This document shows positions 35,301-44,100 of a stretch of DNA of 61,825 nt, one piece after another. Numbering within the stretch: position 1 is the stretch's first letter; each line of letters opens with the position of its first letter. A program made the translations under genes and the position numbers. This DNA is from an uncultured Atopobium sp. (GTDB taxonomy: Bacteria > Actinomycetota > Coriobacteriia > Coriobacteriales > Atopobiaceae). Location of the stretch: contig CAKAPG010000008.1 in the NCBI GenBank assembly GCA_916715765.1, positions 1 through 61,825 on the forward strand, given 5' to 3'. Under the pieces are notes generated by a model, which was not told the origin of the DNA, did not search any database, and saw only the letters and a program-made list of their open reading frames with translations.

Positions 35301-35349
35301 TGGCATTTTGACCTTTTGGAGTCTTACGTGCTGGTACTTCCTCTGCCAT
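32344..35349 (-). CDS. Large FAD/NAD(P)- and 4Fe-4S-containing oxidoreductase, GltD-like
   Basis: Multi-domain redox protein (1001 aa), probably cytoplasmic. In order: a winged-helix-like segment (VTLEELCKRTGKTAGELQPI, about 125-145); a Cys-rich part (CSCR, CNCNVNVC); a ferredoxin motif CVACGGCVEVCP near 370; a GltD-type N-domain with cysteines in CKVACPAHIS and CGRVCNKRCETAC; FAD-binding IIGAGPAGLSCAYYLAERG near 533; NAD(P)-binding VIGGGNVAIDAARVS near 668; a C-terminal iron-sulphur pair CLKCG and CIGCGLCTTRCEFDA near 900-930. It probably passes electrons between NAD(P)H and an iron-sulphur partner. Its place between hypB and hypA suggests a link to hydrogenase; the substrate is unknown. GGAGAGG precedes ATG 35349. 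Confidence 0.85.
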   Translation of the reverse strand: MAEEVPARKTPKGQNAMRGSLTDEEIARRNVLPTTNPAGGPTRILAQNHITENDEVVHYKTVDPNEPGPASSEQFKPLVRDEVQKITSRLGHKIVKDDPEYWGIAAIMTEEEAAVTKYMKVRQPVTLEELCKRTGKTAGELQPILDTLSVKGMIEYNWENKSKQKQYVLPMFVPGSAEFTVMNERQLEEHPEMGSLFERMTYLPLKNVTKLVPEGGAGVGMHVIPVERSIEQVNHTVTVEHISHWLKKYDRYAATPCSCRLAERVRGDGCADDPEDWCLAIGDMADYCVETGKGHYITYDEVIDICTKAEKNGFVHQITNIDGEDKIFAICNCNVNVCYALRTSQLFNTPNLSRSAFVAHVDEEKCVACGGCVEVCPAGAPQLGQKLPTRKGKISYPTQDLPDDKFWGESDWDWNYKNNNRIECHDTGTAPCKVACPAHISVQGYLRMAAEGRYRDALELIKKENPFPAVCGRVCNKRCETACTRGTIDQAVAIDDVKKFIAQKDLEAEHRFIPEPVIPSNRGRFNQKIAIIGAGPAGLSCAYYLAERGYNPVVFEKNLLPGGMMVYGIPSYKLEKNVVAAEIDVLKEMGVEIRCGVEVGKDITLDELRAQGFIGFYVAIGCQGGRKANISGEDADGVISAVDFLHFVTEHPLHEVHGKTVVIGGGNVAIDAARVSARCGSESVTMVCLEQPEEMPALPEEITEAQEDGVSIKNGWGPAFIATDEQGHVCGVMFKRCTRVFDNDKRFSPCFDDEQTMYLEADAVVLSIGQTVEWGSLLEGEAVELTRGNLACADSQTYQTAQPDVFVGGDVYTGPRFVIDAIAAGHEAAVSLHRFVQKGSSLTIGRNQRHYVELDTSDAAVESCGYDHVGRQRPACDTVKNIRHNWTDPSHTFTPEQIRIETARCLKCGASIVDANKCIGCGLCTTRCEFDAIHLFRDNPHCSDMVAAEHKAGKILSYVGKRAVKIIKNPARKTKTPKPQSHVTTDELGNPVSAGSTGISS

Positions 35350-35396
35350 GACCTCTCCTATCAGGCATAAGACATTCTTTAAGCGCTAGCCATTGG

Positions 35397-36071
35397 TTAC
35401 TGACTGCTTTTCCACTCAGCAACTTTGCGAGAAAGCCATTCAGTCCAAGCGTCTAATCCTTCCCCAGTTTTGGCAGAGAAAGGAATAACAACCGCCTTTG
35501 GATTTCTAAGGGCCACATTTTCCTTGAGTTTTTCCAGGTCAAAATCAAAATACGGTGCTACGTCTATTTTGTTAACAAGCACCACATCACAGACCTGATA
35601 CATCAAAGGGTATTTCAACGGCTTATCGTCGCCTTCGGGAACAGAAAGAATAGTGACGTTTACGCCGGCACCGGTGTCAAACTCTGCCGGACATACCAAG
35701 TTCCCAACGTTCTCTAAAAAGATAAGGTCCACATCACCTGCATTGAGACCTTCAAGACCCTGAGCGCACATATGCGCATCGAGGTGACACATGCCGCCAG
35801 TATGCAGCTGAATGGCTTTCACGCCCGTTTCTGAAATAGCAGCAGCATCAACATCTGAATCAATATCAGCTTCCATAACAGCAATGGAAACCTTATCTTT
35901 CAGGGCAGCAATGGTCTTTTTAAGGGTGGTAGTTTTGCCAGAACCTGGAGAAGACATAAGGTTTACCAGCAGAGTTCCCTTTTTCTTCATTTCTTCTCTT
36001 AGTTGATCGGCGCTTTTCTCGTTAGCTGCAAAAACACTCTGCTTAACTTCAATGATGCGATACTCACCCAT
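35397..36071 (-). CDS. hypB: Hydrogenase nickel incorporation GTPase HypB
   Basis: GTPase that delivers nickel to NiFe-hydrogenase precursors together with HypA (224 aa). The P-loop is SSPGSGKTTT; the intersubunit metal site lies in GGMCHLDAHMC; NLVCPAEFDTGAG and the base-recognition motif NKID follow. It lacks the His-rich N-terminal nickel store of some HypB proteins. I start at ATG 36071 (MGEYRIIEVK), with GGAGAG upstream; an in-frame TTG five codons earlier abuts that site. It is 29 bases downstream of the metal-sensor gene. Confidence 0.95.
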   Translation of the reverse strand: MGEYRIIEVKQSVFAANEKSADQLREEMKKKGTLLVNLMSSPGSGKTTTLKKTIAALKDKVSIAVMEADIDSDVDAAAISETGVKAIQLHTGGMCHLDAHMCAQGLEGLNAGDVDLIFLENVGNLVCPAEFDTGAGVNVTILSVPEGDDKPLKYPLMYQVCDVVLVNKIDVAPYFDFDLEKLKENVALRNPKAVVIPFSAKTGEGLDAWTEWLSRKVAEWKSSQ

Positions 36072-36100
36072 AAGTTCTCTCCACAATTCCGATACGTATG

Positions 36101-36484
36101 TTAATGACCCAACAGGTGTGCGGCGTGTGCAAGGCCAACGCGGATTAGCGTTGTGACGTGCTCATCTGCAAGTGAATAGATAACTTTTCTGCCATCTCTT
36201 TTTGCATTGACAAGACCGCGGTCGCGCAAAAGACGCAACTGGTGAGAGGTTGCTGACTGAGATACCGAAAGCATTTCTTGCAGCTCTGTTACGCTTTTCT
36301 CGCCATTTACTAGAGCACCCAAAATCTGGAATCGAGTGAAATCAGACAGTGCATCAAAAATCTGGGTTGCATCGTAGATGATGTCATCGTTTACCAGGTA
36401 TTCATTCAGCTTCTGATCAGAAACATAATCGCATGTAGAATGAGTGTGCTCGCACTGTTCAGAATCGTGGGAGTGACTATCCAT
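36101..36484 (-). CDS. ArsR/SmtB-family metal-sensing repressor, NmtR-like
   Basis: Winged-helix repressor (127 aa). The DNA-recognition helix region is SVSQSATSHQLRLLRDRGLV, followed by the wing DGRKVIYSL. At the last helix, DEHVTTLIRVGLAHAAH gives Asp-x-His-x10-His-x2-His, the alpha-5 site. NmtR of Mycobacterium uses the same D-H-H-H ligands for nickel or cobalt, whereas zinc sensors such as SmtB end in Glu. The N-terminus (MDSHSHDSEQCEHTHSTC) is rich in His and Cys and may add ligands. Heading the hypB-oxidoreductase-hypA unit, it probably derepresses the operon on binding nickel. AAAGGAT precedes ATG 36484. Confidence 0.85.
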   Translation of the reverse strand: MDSHSHDSEQCEHTHSTCDYVSDQKLNEYLVNDDIIYDATQIFDALSDFTRFQILGALVNGEKSVTELQEMLSVSQSATSHQLRLLRDRGLVNAKRDGRKVIYSLADEHVTTLIRVGLAHAAHLLGH

Positions 36485-36549
36485 TTGCTATTCCTATCCT
36501 TTAAGAGCCGCAAAATAAATGGCTTACCAAACGTAATTCATAAAAGATT

Positions 36550-36582
36550 AGTATATACCGTTACTCGCTTCTGTAAGCGTAA
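36550..36582 (-). promoter_or_regulatory. Candidate promoter/operator of the nickel operon
   Basis: A TATACT -10 box (minus strand; 36550-36555) lies next to an imperfect inverted repeat (36561-36582, TTACTCGCTT with TAAGCGTAA). That repeat would cover the spacer and -35 region, the usual place for an ArsR-family operator. I see no good -35 match, which fits a controlled promoter. The operator role is inferred. Confidence 0.4.
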
Positions 36583-36587
36583 CTAAA

Positions 36588-36618
36588 AGAGGACTCCAGC
36601 TAACGGCTGAAGTCCTCT
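36588..36618 (-). terminator. Terminator after rpoC
   Basis: Arms of 13 bases with one mismatch (36588-36600 and 36606-36618; AGAGGACT and CAGC pairs), ending TTTT on the minus strand, 50 bases past the rpoC stop. Confidence 0.9.
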
Positions 36619-36669
36619 TCTGTATCGGAGTCAATCTCCGAAAAAGTTTGATGTATCAGGCGAGATTAC

Positions 36670-39600
36670 TTACTCGTCTTCGCCGTCTGCCTCAGCGTCC
36701 ATGCGGACAACCTGATTGAGAAGGTCATCCAGAGAACCAAGGTCCTCGTTAATTACATCAGGGCTAACCTCGTCGGAAGAAGAACCGATGAGTGTCTCGG
36801 TGTAATCAGAGTGCGTGGATGGAGCTGCAGAGCCCAGCATCAAGCCGCCATCGCCTTCTGGCGAGAAGACCATGTTGAGCAGCTGAGAAAGATCCTCAGA
36901 ATCTGCCTCATCCTCTTCTGGCTCAAGGATGTAGAGGAGGTTACGAGCCTCAAGGCCATCGCGGAGCTCCTCGATTGCCTTTGCACCAATACCATCGATG
37001 CGAAGCAGGTCTTCCTCGGTCTTACCGATAAGATCGCCTACGGTCTCAATGCCAACCTCGCTGAACTTGTTAGTCCAACGCTGTGACACGCCAAGATCAT
37101 CGAAGAGATACAGCTTTGCGTCCTCGCTTGAAAGCGTGCGGCCATTCTTGGAATAAACGCCACCGTTGTAATCCTCGTTGACCCAGTCAAGCTGCTTAGG
37201 AAGCTGCTCCTCGATATCCTTAAGCTCTGCTGGTGCCCAGTCTGGAAGAGACTTAGCAAGAGAAGAGGTTGGGCCATCAATCTTGGTGCCATGGTAGGTA
37301 AGCTCAACATCGTTGTATGCGGAGAGACCAGTACCTGCAGGAATCTGCTTACCAACAATAACGTTGGACTTGAGGTCAAGCAGGTGGTCAACGTCGCCCT
37401 CGATAGCTGCAGAGGTAAGAACGCCTGCAGTACGGATGAACGATGCACTGGAGAGCCAAGAATCGATAGAGCTTGCAACCTTCAGAGTACCAAGGATTGC
37501 TGGCTCTGCCTCTGGTGGAGTACCACCAGCAAGGGCAATGTTCTGGACAGTCTCTGCAAAGACATAGCGGTCCACGTACTGACCAAGCAGGTACGAAGAG
37601 TCACCTGGGTTGGTGACTTGAACACGACGAAGCATCTGACGTGCGATAACCTCGATGTGCTTATCGTTGAGCTCTACACCCTGAGAGGTATAGACGTCCT
37701 TAACGGACTCAACGAAGGTGTGCATGGTGGACTCAATGTCAGTGAGTCGACGGAGCATACGGAAGTTGACGAAGCCGCGGGTAATCTGATCACCAGCACG
37801 GACAACAACGCCATCCTCAATGCCAGGCATAAAGCGGACGGATGCAGGTACACGCCACTCCTCGATAACACGGGAAGCATCGTCTGCATCAACAATACGC
37901 AGCAGGTACTCGGTGGTCTCTGGGGTGATGTGAAGAACACCAGAAACGGGAGCCAGATCAGCCTCGCGGCCAAGGATCTTCTCGTTGACGTTGCCGACGA
38001 CGTCGAACATACGAGCAACGGTAGGAAGACCCTGCGTAATATCGTCTGCGCCTGCAACACCACCGGAGTGAATGGTACGCATGGTCAGCTGAGTACCAGG
38101 CTCACCAATGGACTGAGCTGCGATAATACCAACTGCAGTACCAATATTGACAGGACGACGGGTGGAAAGATCCCAACCGTAGCACTTCTGGCAGACGCCG
38201 TACTTAGACTTACAGGTCAGAAGCGCGCGGAGCTGAACCTTAGCAAGGCCGTGCTCAACAAGACGCTCAAGATCCTGCTTGGACTCAACATAGCCACCGG
38301 CAGGGATAAGAACCTCGCCAGTGTTTGGATCGCAGACATCCTCAAGGGTGCAGCGGCCAATCAGGTCAGTATCAACAGAAGTCTGACCAGGCTTAATCAG
38401 AGGATAGGTAACTGCCTCATCAGTGCCGCAGTCCTCCTCGCGAACAATGACGTCCTGCGCAACGTCGACAAGACGACGAGTCAGGTAACCAGAGTCGGAG
38501 GTGTGGGATGCGGTATCTACCAGGCCCTTACGAGCGCCGTAGGTAGAAATGAAGTACTCAAGAGGCTCAAGACCCTCGCGGAAGTTTGCCTTAATTGGAA
38601 GGTCGATGGTCTCACCGGACATATCCGCCATCAAGCCTCGCATACCAGCAAGCTGGCGAAGCTGTGTCTTAGAACCACGAGCTCCAGAGTCAGCCATCAT
38701 GTAAATTGGGTTGTCCTCTGCAAAGCCTGCAAGCATCTCAGAGCCGAGAAGATCGGTGCACTCGGTCCATGCGTTAACAACCTCAACGTGACGCTCTCGC
38801 TCGGAAAGGAAGCCGTCCTCGTAGTACTCGTTGATCTGGTCAACGCGGTCCTGTGCCTCCTGAAGCAGCTGTGGCTTGTGTGGAGGAATGACAGCATCCC
38901 AAACGGAAACAGTCAGACCAGCAAGAGTTGCGTAGTGGAAACCAGTCTTCTTGATGTTGTCCAGAATTGGCTCAACATCAGCCATTGGGTAACGGTCGCA
39001 GCAATCGTTGACCAGAACACCAATGTCGGACTTAACCATCTTGTAGTTGATGTATGGGTAATCCTCTGGCAGGCACTGACGGTTGAAGATAATGCGACCA
39101 ACAGTGGTCTCAAAACGCTTGGTACCCTCAGTAACGTCCAGGTCCTCATACTGACCGCGGCCAGTCATAACGCGGAAGATAGCGCGATCGCTATCAGCAA
39201 CATTTGCATCCTTGGAGCTTACGCGGACAACAACCTTTGCCTGGATATCAAGGTCACGGTTGGCCTCAATAGCCAGAAGAGCATCCTCAAAGCTTGCGAA
39301 GGTAAGAGTCTTAGCGTCTTCACCGGTCTTCTCGGAAGTGAGGTAGTAGACACCAAAGACCATATCCTGAGAAGGAACGGTCAGAACCTTACCAGAAGCA
39401 GGGCTTCTGAGGTTGTTGCTGGAGAGCATCAGAATGCGAGCCTCTGTCTGTGCCTGAGTAGAAAGCGGCACGTGGACAGACATCTGGTCACCGTCGAAGT
39501 CTGCGTTGAATGGTGCGCAGACCAGTGGGTGCAGGTGGATTGCCTTACCCTCGATAAGAACTGGCTCAAATGCCTGAATTGACAGACGGTGAAGGGTAGG

Positions 39601-41100
39601 TGCGCGGTTGAGAAGAACGAGGCGGTCCTGAATGACCTCATCCAGAACGTCCCAAACAACTGGGGTACCACGGTCGATAGCGCGCTTTGCGCCCTTAATG
39701 TTTTCAACCTTGCGGAGCTCAACCAAACGACGCATGACAAATGGCTTGAAGAGCTCAAGTGCCATAGCGGATGGAAGACCGCACTGGTGCAGCTTCAGGT
39801 GTGGGTCAACAACAATGACGGAACGGCCAGAGTAGTCAACGCGCTTACCCAGAAGGTTCTGACGGAAGCGACCCTGCTTACCCTTAAGAGCCTCAGCAAG
39901 AGACTTCAGAGGACGTCCACCACGGCCGGTAACAGGACGGCCACGGCGACCGTTGTCAAACAGAGCGTCAACGGACTCCTGAAGCATGCGCTTCTCGTTG
40001 TTAACAATGATGGAAGGTGCGTCAAGGTCAAGCAGGCGCTTAAGACGATTGTTACGGTTAATAACACGACGATACAAATCGTTTAAGTCGGAAGCTGCAA
40101 AACGGCCACCATCAAGCTGAACCATTGGACGAAGATCAGGTGGAATAACTGGTACAACGTCAAGAATCATGTTAGCTGGATCGTTGCCACCCTTAAGGAA
40201 GGCGTCAACAATCTCAAGACGCTTAATGGCCTTCTCGCGCTTCTGCTTCTGAGCATCCTCATTGGCGATAATAGCGCGGAGCTCCTTGGCCTCTTTCTCA
40301 AGATCAATATTGGAAAGAAGGTCGCGGACTGCCTCAGCACCCATGCCACCCTTGAAGTAGATGCCATAGTAGCGCTTAAGCTCGGAGAACAGACCCTCAT
40401 CGGAGATGAGCTCTCTGGTCTCAAGCTGCATGAACTTCTCGAAAGCCTCACGACGAAGCGTCTTCTCTTCCTCGTACTCTTCCTCAAGATCAGCGACGCC
40501 TGCACGAATCTCGTCCTCAGAAAGAGGCTCAAAATCGCCAAACTCGTCATCCTGTGGCTGGCCCTGCTCGCGAAGGCGTGCAATCTGATCGTCGCGCTCT
40601 GCGTCGAGCTCTTCGATATCTGCTGCAAGCTCCTCACGAAGATCGTCTACGTCAGCCTCACGTGCCTCAGTGTCAACACTAGTGATTACGTAAGATGCAA
40701 AGTAGAGGACTTTCTCGAGGTCCTTGCTCTTGATATCAAGAAGACGTGCCAGAGGGAAGCTGGTTGGGCTCTTGAAGTACCAGATGTGGCTTACAGGAGC
40801 AGCAAGCTCGATGTGGCCCATGCGGTCACGACGAACCTTTGCGGTGGTTACTTCAACACCGCAGCGCTCGCAGGTAATACCCTTGAAGCGAATGCCTTTG
40901 TACTTACCGCAGGCGCACTCCCAGTCCCTGACAGGTCCAAAGATCTTCTCGCAGAAAAGGCCGTCCTTTTCTGGCTTAAGGGTACGGTAGTTGATGGTCT
41001 CAGGCTTCTTTACCTCGCCATAGGACCAACCGCGGATATCATCAGCAGACGCTAGAGAAATTTTAATAGCGTCAAATTCAGTGGAATCAAAGTCTGCCAC
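36670..41100 (-). CDS. rpoC: DNA-directed RNA polymerase subunit beta'
   Basis: Catalytic subunit (1476 aa). The first zinc site is CACGKYKGIRFKGITCERCG near 62-80. The magnesium-binding motif NADFDGDQM lies near 530. The second zinc site uses CGTDE, CTLEDVCD, CKSKYGVCQKC near 880-970. Residues about 145-225 form a very charged, Glu/Arg-rich coiled coil absent from most bacteria but typical of Actinomycetota, which supports the taxonomic reading. The start is GTG 41100, after AAGGAG located at the end of rpoB. It is cotranscribed with rpoB and followed by a terminator. Confidence 0.98.
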   Translation of the reverse strand: MADFDSTEFDAIKISLASADDIRGWSYGEVKKPETINYRTLKPEKDGLFCEKIFGPVRDWECACGKYKGIRFKGITCERCGVEVTTAKVRRDRMGHIELAAPVSHIWYFKSPTSFPLARLLDIKSKDLEKVLYFASYVITSVDTEAREADVDDLREELAADIEELDAERDDQIARLREQGQPQDDEFGDFEPLSEDEIRAGVADLEEEYEEEKTLRREAFEKFMQLETRELISDEGLFSELKRYYGIYFKGGMGAEAVRDLLSNIDLEKEAKELRAIIANEDAQKQKREKAIKRLEIVDAFLKGGNDPANMILDVVPVIPPDLRPMVQLDGGRFAASDLNDLYRRVINRNNRLKRLLDLDAPSIIVNNEKRMLQESVDALFDNGRRGRPVTGRGGRPLKSLAEALKGKQGRFRQNLLGKRVDYSGRSVIVVDPHLKLHQCGLPSAMALELFKPFVMRRLVELRKVENIKGAKRAIDRGTPVVWDVLDEVIQDRLVLLNRAPTLHRLSIQAFEPVLIEGKAIHLHPLVCAPFNADFDGDQMSVHVPLSTQAQTEARILMLSSNNLRSPASGKVLTVPSQDMVFGVYYLTSEKTGEDAKTLTFASFEDALLAIEANRDLDIQAKVVVRVSSKDANVADSDRAIFRVMTGRGQYEDLDVTEGTKRFETTVGRIIFNRQCLPEDYPYINYKMVKSDIGVLVNDCCDRYPMADVEPILDNIKKTGFHYATLAGLTVSVWDAVIPPHKPQLLQEAQDRVDQINEYYEDGFLSERERHVEVVNAWTECTDLLGSEMLAGFAEDNPIYMMADSGARGSKTQLRQLAGMRGLMADMSGETIDLPIKANFREGLEPLEYFISTYGARKGLVDTASHTSDSGYLTRRLVDVAQDVIVREEDCGTDEAVTYPLIKPGQTSVDTDLIGRCTLEDVCDPNTGEVLIPAGGYVESKQDLERLVEHGLAKVQLRALLTCKSKYGVCQKCYGWDLSTRRPVNIGTAVGIIAAQSIGEPGTQLTMRTIHSGGVAGADDITQGLPTVARMFDVVGNVNEKILGREADLAPVSGVLHITPETTEYLLRIVDADDASRVIEEWRVPASVRFMPGIEDGVVVRAGDQITRGFVNFRMLRRLTDIESTMHTFVESVKDVYTSQGVELNDKHIEVIARQMLRRVQVTNPGDSSYLLGQYVDRYVFAETVQNIALAGGTPPEAEPAILGTLKVASSIDSWLSSASFIRTAGVLTSAAIEGDVDHLLDLKSNVIVGKQIPAGTGLSAYNDVELTYHGTKIDGPTSSLAKSLPDWAPAELKDIEEQLPKQLDWVNEDYNGGVYSKNGRTLSSEDAKLYLFDDLGVSQRWTNKFSEVGIETVGDLIGKTEEDLLRIDGIGAKAIEELRDGLEARNLLYILEPEEDEADSEDLSQLLNMVFSPEGDGGLMLGSAAPSTHSDYTETLIGSSSDEVSPDVINEDLGSLDDLLNQVVRMDAEADGEDE

Positions 41101-41105
41101 AGTCG

Positions 41106-44100
41106 CTACTCCTTATCGGTGGTCGCGTCGCCTACAAGTGCGGATGCACCCTCAGCGTCTTGGGACAGGTCGGAAGCGGTTACCTCAGTGAAGCCAAGGT
41201 CGTTGAGGATCTCAACAGCGTTCTTCTCCTCAGGATCTGTGACCTTTGCGGTATTTGCACGCTTACGATAGGAGATTGGCTCAATGTCAAGTGCCAGGGA
41301 GCGAATCTCTTTGACCAGAACCTTGAAGGACTCAGGAATTCCTGCAGTAGGAATGTTCTCGCCCTTAACAATGGATTCGTAGGTCTTAACACGGCCGTTG
41401 GTATCGTCAGACTTAACGGTGAGAATCTCCTGGAGGACGTTAGCAGCACCGTATGCGTACAGTGCCCAAACCTCCATCTCACCAAAGCGCTGACCGCCGA
41501 ACTGTGCCTTACCACCCAGAGGCTGCTGGGTAACAAGAGAGTAAGGACCAGTTGAACGTGCATGGATCTTATCGTCAACCATGTGGCCGAGCTTCAAGAT
41601 GTAAGAAACACCAACGGTAATTGGGCTCTTGAATGCCTCGCCGGTACGACCATCGTAGAGGGTAGTCTTACCACGCTCGTTGAGCTGTGGAACAAACTCC
41701 TCACGCATGTCCTCGCCGTACTCCTTGAGAGCCTTGTTGATCATGTTGATGTTGGTGCGGCGAACAATCTCTGCAACGGACTCATCAGTAGCACCGTCAA
41801 AGAGTGGTGTTGCAACAGGAATTGGGCCCTCAACGTAACGCTTAGAATCTGCGTCATCGTCATCCCAACCGTGTGCAGCGCCCCAACCAAGGTGGCACTC
41901 AAGCAGCTGACCAACGTTCATACGGGAAGGAACGCCCAGTGGGTCGAGAATAACGTCTACTGGGGTACCATCTGCCATGTAAGGCATGTCCTCAACTGGG
42001 AGAACCTTACAAATAACACCCTTGTTACCGTGGCGACCAGCGATCTTATCGCCCTGCTGGATCTTTCTGCGCTGAGCAACAAAGACGCGGACCAGGTCGT
42101 TTACTCCTGGAGGCAGGTCGTCTCCAGCCTCACGGCTGAAGCGGACAACGTCAACAACGCGGCCATAGGAGCCGTGTGGCATCTTAAGGGAAGTATCACG
42201 AACATCGTGTGCCTTAGCACCGAAGATTGCGCGAAGCAGGCGCTCTTCTGCGGTCAGAGCAGTCTCACCCTTAGGAGTGACCTTACCAACCAGAATATCG
42301 CCAGGGCCAACCTCAGCGCCGATGCGGATGATACCGTCATCGTCGAGGTTTGCGAGCATGTCCTCACCAAGGTTTGGAATCTCGCGGGTAATCTCCTCAG
42401 CACCAAGCTTGGTGTCACGAGCATCAATCTCGTGGCGGGAAATGTTAACGGAAGTCAGAAGGTCTTCCTGAACAACGCGCTCGGAGACGATAATACCGTC
42501 CTCGTAGTTGTAGCCTTCCCATGGCATGTAAGCAACGGTAAGGTTTGCACCAAGTGCCAGCTCAGAGTGGTCAACAGATGGACCATCTGCGATTGGCTGG
42601 CCCTTCTCGACCTGCTGTCCAACCGTGACGATTGGACGGTGGTTGATGCAAGTAGACTGGTTAGAGCGCTCGTACTTAGGAAGATCGTAGCGCTGAGAGC
42701 CGTGCTCATCGGAGTAGATAACAACGTGAGCTGCATCAACCTCGGTGACCTCGCCGGCAAACTCTGCGCAAATAAGCTCACCAGAGTCCTGAGCTGCGCG
42801 ACCCTCCATGCCAGTTCCAACAAATGGAGCGTGGGACTGAATCAGAGGCACTGCCTGACGCTGCATGTTTGCACCCATGAGGGTACGCTTTGCATCGTCG
42901 TGCTCAAGGAATGGAATGAGGTTAGCTGCGACGGAGAGAAGTTGACGTGGAGAAACGTCCATGTAGTCAACGTCCTCAACAGGAACCTGTGCAGGTGCAC
43001 CGAAGGAACCGTCGAAGTCGCGGGTACGTGCAATAACGCGGTCTGCATCAACAATCTTGCCGTCTGCGTCAACCTCAACAAACTTCTTAGTCTTAGGGTC
43101 AATTGGGGTGTTAGCAGGAGCAATAATGTGATTCTCCTCCTCGTCTGCAGTCATCCAAACGATGTCATCAGAAACAACACCGTCTGTGACCTTACGATAA
43201 GGAGCCTCGATAAAGCCGTACTCATTTACGTGAGCGTATAGTGCCAAGGAGCCGATAAGACCAATGTTTGGTCCCTCAGGAGTCTCGATTGGGCACATAC
43301 GGGAGTAGTGCGAGTTGTGAACGTCGCGGACTGCGGTAGGAACGTTGGTACGACGGCTGGAGCCGGACTTGTGTCCTGCAAGACCACCAGGTCCCAAAGC
43401 AGAAAGACGACGCTTGTGAGTCAAACCAGCAAGTGGGTTTGCCTGGTCCATGAACTGCGAAAGCTGAGAAGAACCGAAGAACTCCTTGATTGCAGCAACA
43501 ATTGGACGGATGTTAATCAGAGACTGTGGAGTGATGTCGTCTGCGTCCTGAGATGCCATACGCTCACGAACAACGCGCTCCATGCGGCTCATACCAATGC
43601 GGAACTGGTTCTGGACCAGCTCGCCTACGGTACGGACGCGGCGGTTGCCAAAGTGGTCAATGTCATCAAGGTGCTTAGACTCATCACCTGCATGCACTGC
43701 AAGAAGGTACTGAAGAGCTGCGACAATGTCCTCTTTGGTAAGGACACGAACGTCTGCAGGAATCTCTTCCTCAAGCTTCTTGTTGATCTTGTAACGACCA
43801 ACGCGAGCAAGGTCATAGCGTTGCTCGTTGAAGAAGAGGCCGTCAAGCAGAGAACGGGCAGAGTCAACAGTTGGTGGCTCGCCTGGACGCTGACGACGAT
43901 AAATCTCGATAAGAGCATCCTCACGTGTGGTTGCAACGTCACGCTCAAGTGTGTTGCAAACAACATCGGAATCACCAAGGAGCGAGAGGATCTCGTCATC
44001 GGTAACAGCAATGCCAAGTGCACGGAGGAAGACGGTAGCGCTCTGGCGACGCTTGCGGTCAATGGAGACGACCAGGTGGCCGCGCTTATCAACCTCAAAC

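Noticed and set aside
37291..39582. Very long plus-strand open frame (763 codons) opposite rpoC, and similar ones opposite rpoB, nrdD and fusA
   Set aside because: They mirror the codon pattern of conserved minus-strand genes, are rich in Leu, Asn and Val without recognisable domains, and have no ribosome sites.
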